From positions 1 through 5,272 of the forward strand of contig DATNFP010000176.1 of NCBI GenBank assembly GCA_035606335.1: a DNA stretch of 5,272 bases. Reading direction: 5' to 3'. Shown piece after piece: positions 1 to 5,272 of this stretch. Below the pieces are notes generated by a model. That model was not told the origin of the DNA. It saw only the letters and a list, made by a program, of their open reading frames with translations, and did not search any database. Positions within the stretch are counted from its first letter, which is position 1. The number at the start of each line of letters is the position of its first letter. This stretch comes from DATNFP01 sp035606335 (GTDB taxonomy: Bacteria > Bacteroidota > Bacteroidia > Chitinophagales > Chitinophagaceae). The position numbers and the translations under genes were made by a program.

Positions 1-489
1 AAAGCCTGTGAAATTTCAGTTGCTACGTTGTATATCTATTATAAGGACAAAACTGATCTTATCATTAAGATAGCAACGGAACAAACAGAGCGCATGGGCG
101 ATATAACTTTAAAGGATTTTAATTCTGATTTGCCATTTGAAGCAGGTTTAAAGCAACAATGGAAGAACCGTGCGAAGTTTATGATGGATAACCCTATAAT
201 AGGTTTGTTTTTTGAACAGCTTCGAAATTCTCCATATCAGGATAAAGTTTTTGATCCTATGATCCATAAGTTTAAAACTGTCATGGGGAAATTTATGGAT
301 AATGCAATAAAACGGGGTGAATTAATGGAATTGCCTTTTGAAGTGTATTGGTCTGTCGCATTTGCTCCGCTATATACCCTTATCCGCTTTCACAACGAAG
401 GCAAAAGTGTTGGCGGACATACTTTTACGCTAAGGAACAAGCTACTTTGGCAAACATTCGACCTGGTAGTTAAAGCCTTGCATCCTTAA
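1..489 (+). CDS. TetR/AcrR-family transcriptional regulator (5' end cut by window edge)
   Basis: The reading frame is open from base 1, so the gene begins before the window; 162 C-terminal residues are present. The first residues, with ISVATLYIYYKDKTDLI at about 5-21, match the end of the TetR helix-turn-helix (recognition helix plus the 'tlYxYFxxKxxL' signature). About 25-30 N-terminal residues should therefore be missing. The rest is a predicted all-helical ligand-binding and dimerisation domain with no recognisable effector signature. The TTG at 28 lies inside the HTH and is not a real start. Family members are usually cytoplasmic dimeric repressors that leave their operator when a small molecule binds. 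The HMA-like and MFS genes that follow on the same strand make local control of an exporter the likely role, but this is inferred from context. The operator and promoter probably lie upstream, outside the window. Confidence 0.9.
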   Translation, partial: KACEISVATLYIYYKDKTDLIIKIATEQTERMGDITLKDFNSDLPFEAGLKQQWKNRAKFMMDNPIIGLFFEQLRNSPYQDKVFDPMIHKFKTVMGKFMDNAIKRGELMELPFEVYWSVAFAPLYTLIRFHNEGKSVGGHTFTLRNKLLWQTFDLVVKALHP

Positions 490-526
490 GATTTTTATTA
501 ATTAAATAATAAGTGAGCATTTATTT

Positions 527-754
527 ATGATTGGAAATATTGATCACATATTAGTTTTTAAAACAAACATTAAAAACCCTGCTGATAGGCATATCATTCA
601 GCGGGTATTGGATACGCACAAACAAATTTTGGAATGGAGTGTAGACTGTCAGGACATAGATTGTGTATTGAGAATAGTCTCATCCACACTTTGTGTAAAT
701 GAGATTATTGAATTAGTAAAACAGAACGGCTACGAATGCTGTGAATTAGAGTAA
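527..754 (+). CDS. Small HMA/ferredoxin-like-fold protein lacking the CxxC metal site
   Basis: A 75-residue predicted cytoplasmic protein with no signal peptide or TM segment. Its pattern reads as beta-alpha-beta-beta-alpha-beta: strand about 5-13, helix about 18-31, strand 34-40, strand 45-52, helix 55-67, strand 69-74. The closing hydrophobic pattern with G68-Y69 resembles heavy-metal-associated (HMA/Atx1-like) domains. The loop between the first strand and helix, where HMA proteins carry CxxC, reads FKTNIKNPADRH and has no cysteine. Five cysteines occur elsewhere (41, 46, 56, 71, 72), including a terminal CC pair. Metal delivery by the classical site is therefore unlikely. It starts at ATG 37 bp after the TetR gene and ends 11 bp before the MFS gene, so co-transcription is probable. 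Upstream sequence has only a weak AAGTGAG-like ribosome site. The gene looks real from its context and coherent fold pattern; its function is unknown. Confidence 0.75.
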   Translation: MIGNIDHILVFKTNIKNPADRHIIQRVLDTHKQILEWSVDCQDIDCVLRIVSSTLCVNEIIELVKQNGYECCELE

Positions 755-765
755 AACCAGAACAC

Positions 766-2070
766 ATGAAACGACAACGACAAAAGAAACAGGTAATACC
801 ACTTACCTCTTATCAGAAACTTGTAATTTTTATTTTAGCTATAGCACAGTTTACTGTGATCCTCGATTTTATGGTAATGTCGCCATTAGGTGATATGCTA
901 ATGAAATCACTATCGCTAAAACCCGCCCAATTTGGCTGGGCAGTATCTGCTTATGCATTTAGTGCAGGAGTCTCAGGGCTATTGACAGCAGGCTTTGCAG
1001 ACCGATTCGACCGTAAAATTCTTCTGCTCTTTTTTTATGTAGGGTTTATTATGGGTACTTTTTTCTGCGGGATGGCCAACTCATATATTACCCTTCTGCT
1101 TGCCCGTATCATAACCGGATTATTTGGCGGCGTTATCGGTTCTATATCTATGGCGATAATAACAGACCTATTTAGCCTGGAACAACGCGGACGTGTGATA
1201 GGGTTTATACAGATGGGCTTTGGAGCCAGCCAGGTGTTAGGAATACCAATAGGTTTGTATGTAGCTAATGCATGGGGATGGCAAGCACCTTTTATGATGG
1301 TAGCTACTATTGCAGCGTGTACCGCTTTATTAATTATGTTTAGATTACAGCCTATTACTAAACATCTTGCAATGCAACATGACCGCACAGCGTTGCGCCA
1401 TTTGTTGCATACTTTCTCTAAAAAGAACTATCGTATTGGCTTTGCCGGTACCGCCCTTCTTTCTATTGGTGGCTTTATGATGATGCCATTTGGAGCAGCC
1501 TTTGCGATAAACAATTTGCGCATAACACAGGCACAGTTGCCAGTACTATATATGGTATCAGGCTTGGCGTCTCTTGCCATAATGCCAGTTGTAGGTAAGC
1601 TTAGTGACAAAATAGATAAGTTCAGGCTGTTTACATTTGGAACACTCTGGATGATGGTAATCGTAGTCATATATACTAACCTTTCTGCCACGCCATTGTG
1701 GGCTGTAATGGGTATTAATGTCCTTATGATGATGGGTATCCTAGGACGAATGATACCATCCAGTGCTCTGACAAGTGCAATTCCTGATATGGAAGATCGG
1801 GGTGCATTTATGAGCATCAATGCCTCTTTGCAGCAGATAGCAGGTGGTATTGCTGCAGCTTTTGCCGGAATGATAGTAGTACAAAAAACAAAGACCAGCC
1901 CGCTGGAGCATTATAATACATTGGGATATGCAACTGTTCTGGTATCTGCTGTTTGTATTTATATGCTCTACCGTATAGATAAAATGGTAAAAAAGAAAAT
2001 AGCCGATAGAAGGGCAACAGTACAACCTGATACTGTTGAAAGTGAAACAATAATATTAGAAGGGGTATAG
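766..2070 (+). CDS. MFS transporter, drug:H+ antiporter-1 (DHA1) type exporter
   Basis: This is a 434-residue inner-membrane protein with about 12 hydrophobic segments in two halves (roughly 18-193 and 223-403). A loop at about 194-222 joins the halves, and a polar tail follows about 404. MFS motif A is clear after TM2 (GFADRFDRK, 76-84), with a weaker second copy between TM8 and TM9 (GKLSDKIDK, 277-285). TM4 carries the arginine motif (LLLARIITGLFGG, 110-122) and TM5 a motif-C-like stretch (GFGASQVLGIPIG, 151-163) typical of antiporters. D34 sits in TM1 as in many DHA1 proteins. The family expels small molecules such as drugs, sugars or metabolites using the proton gradient; the substrate cannot be read from sequence. 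The ATG lies 11 bp after the HMA-like gene and downstream of a TetR gene, so inducible efflux is the natural inference. The length is normal and no frameshift is seen. Confidence 0.93.
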   Translation: MKRQRQKKQVIPLTSYQKLVIFILAIAQFTVILDFMVMSPLGDMLMKSLSLKPAQFGWAVSAYAFSAGVSGLLTAGFADRFDRKILLLFFYVGFIMGTFFCGMANSYITLLLARIITGLFGGVIGSISMAIITDLFSLEQRGRVIGFIQMGFGASQVLGIPIGLYVANAWGWQAPFMMVATIAACTALLIMFRLQPITKHLAMQHDRTALRHLLHTFSKKNYRIGFAGTALLSIGGFMMMPFGAAFAINNLRITQAQLPVLYMVSGLASLAIMPVVGKLSDKIDKFRLFTFGTLWMMVIVVIYTNLSATPLWAVMGINVLMMMGILGRMIPSSALTSAIPDMEDRGAFMSINASLQQIAGGIAAAFAGMIVVQKTKTSPLEHYNTLGYATVLVSAVCIYMLYRIDKMVKKKIADRRATVQPDTVESETIILEGV

Positions 2071-2090
2071 TTTTATCGCATTATATCTTA

Positions 2091-2444
2091 TTAATCCTTT
2101 TTATAAAATTCAAGAACTTTTTTTAAAATACTGTTCACTTTTTTTATCGGAATGTCTTTATCAGGATCGAGTAGGAGTATTTTCATTCTTGCTCGTTTTT
2201 CTGTTAGCAGATCAGGGTGGTCAATTGCTTTACCTTCTACTATTCCCAAGTATGGTTGATTGTATTTTTTGTGTACCCATAGATAACAAAACATTTTTCC
2301 TTTGTAGCAATAAAACGGCATTCCATATTTCCATGTCTCCGTAATGTTCTCATCCTGCTTTAAGATATAATCTCTTAAGGAAAGAAGGCAGCTCTTAATG
2401 GGCTCTTCTTTTTGCATAAAATAATTATCTGCAGGCTTAAGCAT
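2091..2444 (-). CDS. DUF1801 (YdhG-like) domain protein
   Basis: A 117-residue predicted soluble protein with no signal peptide or TM segment. The core signature of the DUF1801/YdhG-like family is present: ETWKYGMPFYCYKGKMFCYLW at 36-56, where the WKYGxPFFxY block is the usual hallmark, after an N-terminal helix containing LRDYI (23-27). The opening PADNYF also resembles the usual N terminus of the family, which supports the ATG at 2444 over the in-frame methionine at residue 10. The length is normal and the protein appears complete. The biochemical role of the family is not established; an iron-chaperone-like fold relationship has been noted, but no function should be assigned from that. The gene stands alone: it converges on the MFS gene (20-bp gap) and diverges from the secreted-protein gene (108-bp gap). 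Confidence 0.88.
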   Translation of the reverse strand: MLKPADNYFMQKEEPIKSCLLSLRDYILKQDENITETWKYGMPFYCYKGKMFCYLWVHKKYNQPYLGIVEGKAIDHPDLLTEKRARMKILLLDPDKDIPIKKVNSILKKVLEFYKKD

Positions 2445-2552
2445 TGCTTTTTATTGAAAAATATATCATTTTTATAAAGTGGCACAATATGTAAAGTATT
2501 TTTGAGTTGTTCATAAAGTGTATTATCTTAATAATTAATAAAAATCTAGTTT
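2445..2552. promoter_or_regulatory. Divergent intergenic region with candidate Bacteroidota promoter(s)
   Basis: These 108 AT-rich bases separate two divergent genes, so both promoters are expected here. On the plus strand TATTTTTG at 2497-2504 matches the Bacteroidota -7 consensus TAnnTTTG and lies 48 bp before the start at 2553. The matching -33 box is poor: only TTTA at 2471-2474, 22 bp upstream. On the minus strand TACTTTAC (2498-2491) matches 7 of 8 consensus positions, 46 bp before the start at 2444. The two -7 candidates overlap by two bases, which would make the promoters compete. This is consensus matching in AT-rich DNA, so chance matches are quite possible. Confidence 0.35.
2471..2520 (+). 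repeat. Pair of 11-bp direct repeats TTYATAAAGTG in the divergent promoter region
   Basis: TTTATAAAGTG at 2471-2481 and TTCATAAAGTG at 2510-2520 differ at one base, and the shared core is ATAAAGTG. They flank the two candidate -7 elements and start 39 bp apart. They could be paired regulator sites or a chance match in AT-rich sequence; nothing here separates the two. Confidence 0.35.
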
Positions 2553-3230
2553 ATGCTTATTCATAGAACAACCTTCCTAACTAAGAGCAAGCTATTGTTG
2601 TTGATATTCCTGCTGATAGCAGGTTTGCAAGTTTCAGCGAAGAATGATTCCAGATTCATAAAAGAGAAGAATGGCGATTTTATAGTTTATAAAAAAGGAA
2701 AAATTACATTATCATCTATAGATACAGTAAAAGTATTTGATGGTGATACCCGGACGGTACAAACCCGCTTTGATAGGCATGACCCAAAACCAATAGCTGT
2801 TAATGGGAAGAAAATATTAATGCCTACTGATGGAAATGACCAGGCTGTATATTCAGTAGCATTAGAAAGCACAAAACAATTTAATAAATACATTGTCGAT
2901 GGCATACAGCCATTATTGGAGCAGCTCGAAAACGGAGCTTATAGCTTTCCCATTTTTAATAAGGTGGTTGACGAGCAAGGAAATCTTACTTATTTTGAAA
3001 TTAATGATACCCTTTTATATATCGTAAAAGAACAATCTCTTCACGACAGTTATAACCCTTCAGGTAATCGCATAAGCACCAATCTGAACGAGGCAATCAA
3101 TAAGAAACTTTATAAATTACTTCAAGATCCACTTCAATTTAAAATACTTGAGCTAAATGGTTCTGCTACACCTTATGAATTATTTGGCAGCACCATAGTT
3201 GTCAAAGATCATAAAGTTATTTCGTACTAA
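2553..3230 (+). CDS. Secreted protein of unknown function, possible degenerate TonB-C-like region
   Basis: This 225-residue protein has a clear Sec signal peptide. Basic residues at 5-13 precede the hydrophobic stretch LLLLIFLLIAGL (14-25), with probable signal peptidase I cleavage after VSA (29/30). No lipobox cysteine is present, so export to the periplasm or beyond is expected. I do not recognise the family. The mature part opens with short beta-prone stretches (about 35-60). At about 108-150, a helix with FNKYI is followed by strand-like SFPIF and KVVDEQGNLTYFEI; together with P193 and LNG at 201-203 this recalls the TonB C-terminal domain pattern seen in many Bacteroidota proteins. That resemblance is weak and by eye only. 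There is no TM anchor beyond the signal and no proline-rich linker, so it is not a normal TonB. The gene is monocistronic: divergent from the DUF1801 gene and convergent with dapB, 9 bp away. Confidence 0.8.
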   Translation: MLIHRTTFLTKSKLLLLIFLLIAGLQVSAKNDSRFIKEKNGDFIVYKKGKITLSSIDTVKVFDGDTRTVQTRFDRHDPKPIAVNGKKILMPTDGNDQAVYSVALESTKQFNKYIVDGIQPLLEQLENGAYSFPIFNKVVDEQGNLTYFEINDTLLYIVKEQSLHDSYNPSGNRISTNLNEAINKKLYKLLQDPLQFKILELNGSATPYELFGSTIVVKDHKVISY

Positions 3231-3239
3231 TCTAATAAT

Positions 3240-3965
3240 TTAAATATTGCTGATGCCCAGCACATCTTTCATGGTGAAGACACCTTGTTTGCCGGCAATA
3301 AATTCTGCTGCCAACACTGCGCCAAGGGCAAAGCCTTCACGGCTGTGTGCAGTATGAATGATCTCAATATCATCAATTGCAGAAGTGTATTTTACGCTAT
3401 GCGTGCCGGGAACATTTTCTAAGCGATAAGATATTACCGGTAGTAATTCTGTATTGCCTGTTTGTTCTTTGCTCCAGAAATGTTTGCGTTTCAGATTGTC
3501 TAATACCTGTTCAGCAAGCGTTATAGCAGTGCCGCTTGGTGCGTCTTTCTTTTGCGTATGATGTGTTTCTTCTATTACCACGTCGTAGTCAGGCTGCTCA
3601 TTCATCAATGAGGCAAGCAGCTTATTGATCTCAAAAAATATATTGACCCCTATACTGAAATTAGAGGTTTGAAGAAAGGCGGTATTGTTTTCAATAGCTT
3701 TTAATTGTGCATAGGTTACCCCTTCGTTCCATCCTGTAGTTCCGCATACTGTGGGGATACCTGCTTTCAAACAGGCAAATACATTTTCCTGGGCAACTTC
3801 AGGTCTTGTAAATTCTATGGCAACATCAGCTTTTTTGAGGTTTTCATCGGTCATTTCATTTTTGTTGGCAGTGCTGATGTGCATTACCACATTATGACCA
3901 CGACGAAGTGCAATCTGTTCAATGGCCTTACCCATTTTGCCATAACCTATCAAAGCTATATTCAT
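3240..3965 (-). CDS. dapB: 4-hydroxy-tetrahydrodipicolinate reductase
   Basis: DapB reduces 4-hydroxy-tetrahydrodipicolinate to tetrahydrodipicolinate with NAD(P)H in the cytoplasm, a step of the diaminopimelate/lysine pathway that feeds peptidoglycan synthesis. The N-terminal Rossmann fold shows GYGKMG (7-12), VAIEFTRPE (48-56) and CGTTGW (74-79). The catalytic block is EETHHTQKKDAPSGTA (132-147): by alignment to the E. coli motif, H135 and H136 match H159/H160, K139 matches the proton donor K163, and the SGT segment binds substrate. The C terminus has the conserved SREGFALGAV (208-217) and GVFTMKDVL (228-236). At 241 residues it is shorter than the roughly 270-residue E. coli enzyme, but all catalytic motifs are present, as in other short Bacteroidota forms. 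The start is 5 bp after the prenyltransferase stop, which indicates co-transcription. No Shine-Dalgarno is visible. Confidence 0.97.
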   Translation of the reverse strand: MNIALIGYGKMGKAIEQIALRRGHNVVMHISTANKNEMTDENLKKADVAIEFTRPEVAQENVFACLKAGIPTVCGTTGWNEGVTYAQLKAIENNTAFLQTSNFSIGVNIFFEINKLLASLMNEQPDYDVVIEETHHTQKKDAPSGTAITLAEQVLDNLKRKHFWSKEQTGNTELLPVISYRLENVPGTHSVKYTSAIDDIEIIHTAHSREGFALGAVLAAEFIAGKQGVFTMKDVLGISNI

Positions 3966-3970
3966 GTTGC

Positions 3971-4852
3971 TTAAAATATCAATGAGAGAATAGTAAATAT
4001 TGCAAAAATAACACTGGCAATACCATTCGTATTGGCAAATGCCATATTTACCTTGCTTAAATCGTTAGGTTTTACAAGCAGATGCTGATAAGTAAGAAGT
4101 GCGATATAAAATACGGCGCCTATCCAATAGAGCCAGTCGAGCCCTCCCCAGACGCCTGCAGTAATTACAAAAATTGCCGAGAAGACATGTAATAGCGTAG
4201 AGACAGCAAGTGCCCTTTTTATTCCCAATGCAGCCGGAATGGAATGTAACTTCTGGTTACGATCGAACTCTTCATCCTGCAGCGCATAAATGATATCAAA
4301 ACCAGACACCCACGTCAACACTGAAAATGAAAAAAGCAACGGCAATAAAGAAAAATACCCTGTTACTACAAGATATGCGCCTATAGGAGATAGCGAAAGA
4401 CCAACTCCTAATACGATATGACAAAGCGCCGTGAAGCGTTTTGTATAACTATAGAATAATATAACGAACAATGCTACAAACGACAGGTAGAAACAAAGTA
4501 TGTTAATGAAATAGGTAGTAGCTACAAATAATAAGGAATTGATAATTGTGAATAGCAGCGCATTGCCCGGCTTGATAATACCCGCCGGTATCTCCCGCTT
4601 TGCTGTTCTTGGATTCAGTGCATCGAAACGCCTGTCGAGCCAGCGATTGAATGACATAGCCGCACTGCGCGCAAAAACCATACATAAAAGCATCTTAACC
4701 AAAAGAATCCAAGAAAATGGCTTTTGCTCATACACTACTGCGAGCGTGAACCCTATAAATGCAAACGGTAATGCAAATATGGTGTGGCTGAACCTTATCA
4801 GCGACAGATAATTCTTTATTCTCTGAGATAACGAAATGTTCAGCGTGCTCAT
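3971..4852 (-). CDS. ubiA: UbiA-family polyprenyltransferase (4-hydroxybenzoate polyprenyltransferase / MqnP type)
   Basis: This 293-residue integral membrane enzyme has about 8-9 hydrophobic segments. It carries both Asp-rich motifs of the UbiA superfamily, which bind Mg2+ and the prenyl diphosphate. Motif 1 is NRWLDRRFDALNPRT (69-83; N69, D73, D77) and motif 2 is GFDIIYALQDEEFD (184-197; D186, D193, D197). The YSYTKR stretch (134-139) and HSIPAALG (203-210) also fit. The family attaches a polyprenyl chain to an aromatic ring. Bacteroidota generally use menaquinone rather than ubiquinone, so the enzyme more likely acts in menaquinone synthesis, possibly as MqnP of the futalosine route, than on 4-hydroxybenzoate; this is inference. 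The NPRTaxReiPaG context is the form seen in the UbiA/MqnP group rather than MenA. Its ATG overlaps the stop of the DUF1573 gene (ATGA), and dapB follows 5 bp downstream. Confidence 0.93.
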   Translation of the reverse strand: MSTLNISLSQRIKNYLSLIRFSHTIFALPFAFIGFTLAVVYEQKPFSWILLVKMLLCMVFARSAAMSFNRWLDRRFDALNPRTAKREIPAGIIKPGNALLFTIINSLLFVATTYFINILCFYLSFVALFVILFYSYTKRFTALCHIVLGVGLSLSPIGAYLVVTGYFSLLPLLFSFSVLTWVSGFDIIYALQDEEFDRNQKLHSIPAALGIKRALAVSTLLHVFSAIFVITAGVWGGLDWLYWIGAVFYIALLTYQHLLVKPNDLSKVNMAFANTNGIASVIFAIFTILSLIF

Positions 4853-4860
4853 TTTTTTTC
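4849..4860 (-). other. ATGA start/stop overlap preceded by an A8 run (possible slippery site)
   Basis: Read on the minus strand the junction is GAAAAAAAATGA. The last A of the A8 run is the first base of the ubiA ATG, and TGA ends the DUF1573 frame, so the two genes overlap by four bases and translational coupling is likely. In the DUF1573 frame the codons are GAA AAA AAA TGA, which contains the heptamer A AAA AAA directly before the stop. A -1 shift there would continue into the ubiA frame. The overlap is certain; slippage is untested. Confidence 0.6.
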
Positions 4861-5272
4861 TACATCAGCATCAAAGCCTATTGACATTGCTTCTTTCTGT
4901 GCATTGGAATGCACCATTACGTTCTTATCCTGGTGACCTGGGTGCCCTGCACTATTGTACTGTACCATTATTTCACCTTCACCACCTGGCGGCACAGGTT
5001 CTTTTGAAAAGCTTGGAACAGTGCATCCGCAACTAACTTCTGTTCTTGAAATCAGTAAGGGGCTCGTACCTGTATTTTTAAAACGAAAAGCATGCTTTAC
5101 AGCATCACCTTCTTTTATCTTCCCAAAGCTATAGTGCGTTTCATAAAACTGAATAGTGGTTTTAGGCATAGATGCAATCTGCTGATCTCTCGTTAATGCC
5201 TGCTGCGGTAAAATGTCGTTATCTGCGCCCTGGCCGATATGATATTTGTTAAATAAAGCTGTGCTGCTGACA
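4849..5272 (-). CDS. DUF1573-domain protein (5' end cut by window edge)
   Basis: The frame stays open from the stop at 4849 to the window edge, giving 140 residues; the ATG at 5169 is probably internal. The DUF1573 domain fills the last ~105 residues. It begins with IQFYETHYSFGKIKEGD just after that methionine, followed by HAFRFKNTGTSPLLI, the hallmark SCGCTVP with its CGC, and PPGGEGEIMVQY. DUF1573 proteins in Bacteroidota are usually exported, Ig-like beta-sandwich proteins with an N-terminal signal or lipoprotein peptide. Any such signal would lie beyond the window, so export is inferred. The preceding ~34 residues (ending LTRDQQIAS) form a polar linker without domain signature. It is the most upstream visible gene of the DUF1573-ubiA-dapB operon; its TGA overlaps the ubiA start. 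The molecular function is unknown. Confidence 0.88.
   Translation of the reverse strand, partial: VSSTALFNKYHIGQGADNDILPQQALTRDQQIASMPKTTIQFYETHYSFGKIKEGDAVKHAFRFKNTGTSPLLISRTEVSCGCTVPSFSKEPVPPGGEGEIMVQYNSAGHPGHQDKNVMVHSNAQKEAMSIGFDADVEKK

Noticed and set aside
28..30. TTG as the start of a 153-residue protein
   Set aside because: It lies inside the TetR helix-turn-helix, and the frame is open and family-like back to base 1, so the gene starts before the window.
443..450. TACTTTGG as a -7 element for the HMA-like/MFS genes
   Set aside because: It matches TAnnTTTG at only 7 of 8 positions, lies inside the TetR coding sequence, and has no evident -33 partner at proper spacing. Read-through from the TetR promoter is simpler.
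498..505. TTAATTAA palindrome in the 37-bp TetR/HMA-like gap as a TetR operator
   Set aside because: The symmetry does not extend beyond eight bases and such palindromes are frequent in AT-rich DNA. TetR operators are usually longer and lie upstream of the regulated operon.
1035..2050. Several minus-strand ORFs of 77-130 codons opposite the MFS gene
   Set aside because: The plus-strand MFS protein is unambiguous. The antisense translations have no domain pattern and are rich in residues complementary to membrane-protein codons, as expected for shadows.
2071..2110. Shared bidirectional terminator between the MFS and DUF1801 genes
   Set aside because: Only a 4-bp AAGG/CCTT pairing with a very long loop can be drawn; no convincing stem followed by a T-run is present.
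3240..3965. Possible truncation of dapB (241 residues against about 270 in E. coli)
   Set aside because: The nucleotide-binding, catalytic and C-terminal motifs are all present and in order, and the short form is usual for this phylum.
3705..5036. Plus-strand ORFs of 66-90 codons over dapB, ubiA and the DUF1573 gene, and a 60-codon minus-strand ORF inside ubiA
   Set aside because: All lie within well-supported genes in other frames and show no family resemblance or convincing initiation region.

Overview
The window looks like chromosomal DNA from a member of the Bacteroidota, most likely a Chitinophagaceae- or Sphingobacteriales-type organism. This rests on AT-rich coding sequence, start codons without clear Shine-Dalgarno sites, a TAnnTTTG-type promoter candidate, and families typical of that phylum: a DUF1573 protein, a UbiA/MqnP-type prenyltransferase, a short DapB and a DUF1801 protein. 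The assignment comes from pattern recognition, not from a database search.

Left part (1-2070, + strand): three tightly packed co-directional genes. They are the C-terminal part of a TetR/AcrR regulator (cut by the window start), a 75-residue protein with an HMA/ferredoxin-like pattern but no CxxC metal site, and a 12-TM MFS transporter of the drug:H+ antiporter type. Gaps of 37 and 11 bp suggest an operon in which the regulator controls the exporter. The small middle gene is the least explained member.

Middle part (2071-3239): a DUF1801 protein on the minus strand, convergent with the MFS gene, then a 108-bp divergent intergenic region. To its right lies an unrecognised secreted protein of 225 residues on the plus strand. 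The intergenic region holds a candidate Bacteroidota -7 element and an 11-bp direct repeat.

Right part (3240-5272, - strand): a compact operon read right to left, DUF1573 protein (cut by the window end), then UbiA-family prenyltransferase, then dapB. The first two genes overlap by 4 bases (ATGA) and the last two are 5 bp apart. This joins a predicted exported Ig-like protein, quinone biosynthesis and lysine/diaminopimelate biosynthesis, which looks like housekeeping rather than accessory DNA.

I found no RNA genes, CRISPR arrays, insertion sequences, attachment sites or phage genes. No clearly new multi-gene system is visible. The points most worth a second look are the TetR / HMA-like / MFS cassette, the A8 slippery run at the DUF1573-ubiA junction, and the orphan secreted protein.
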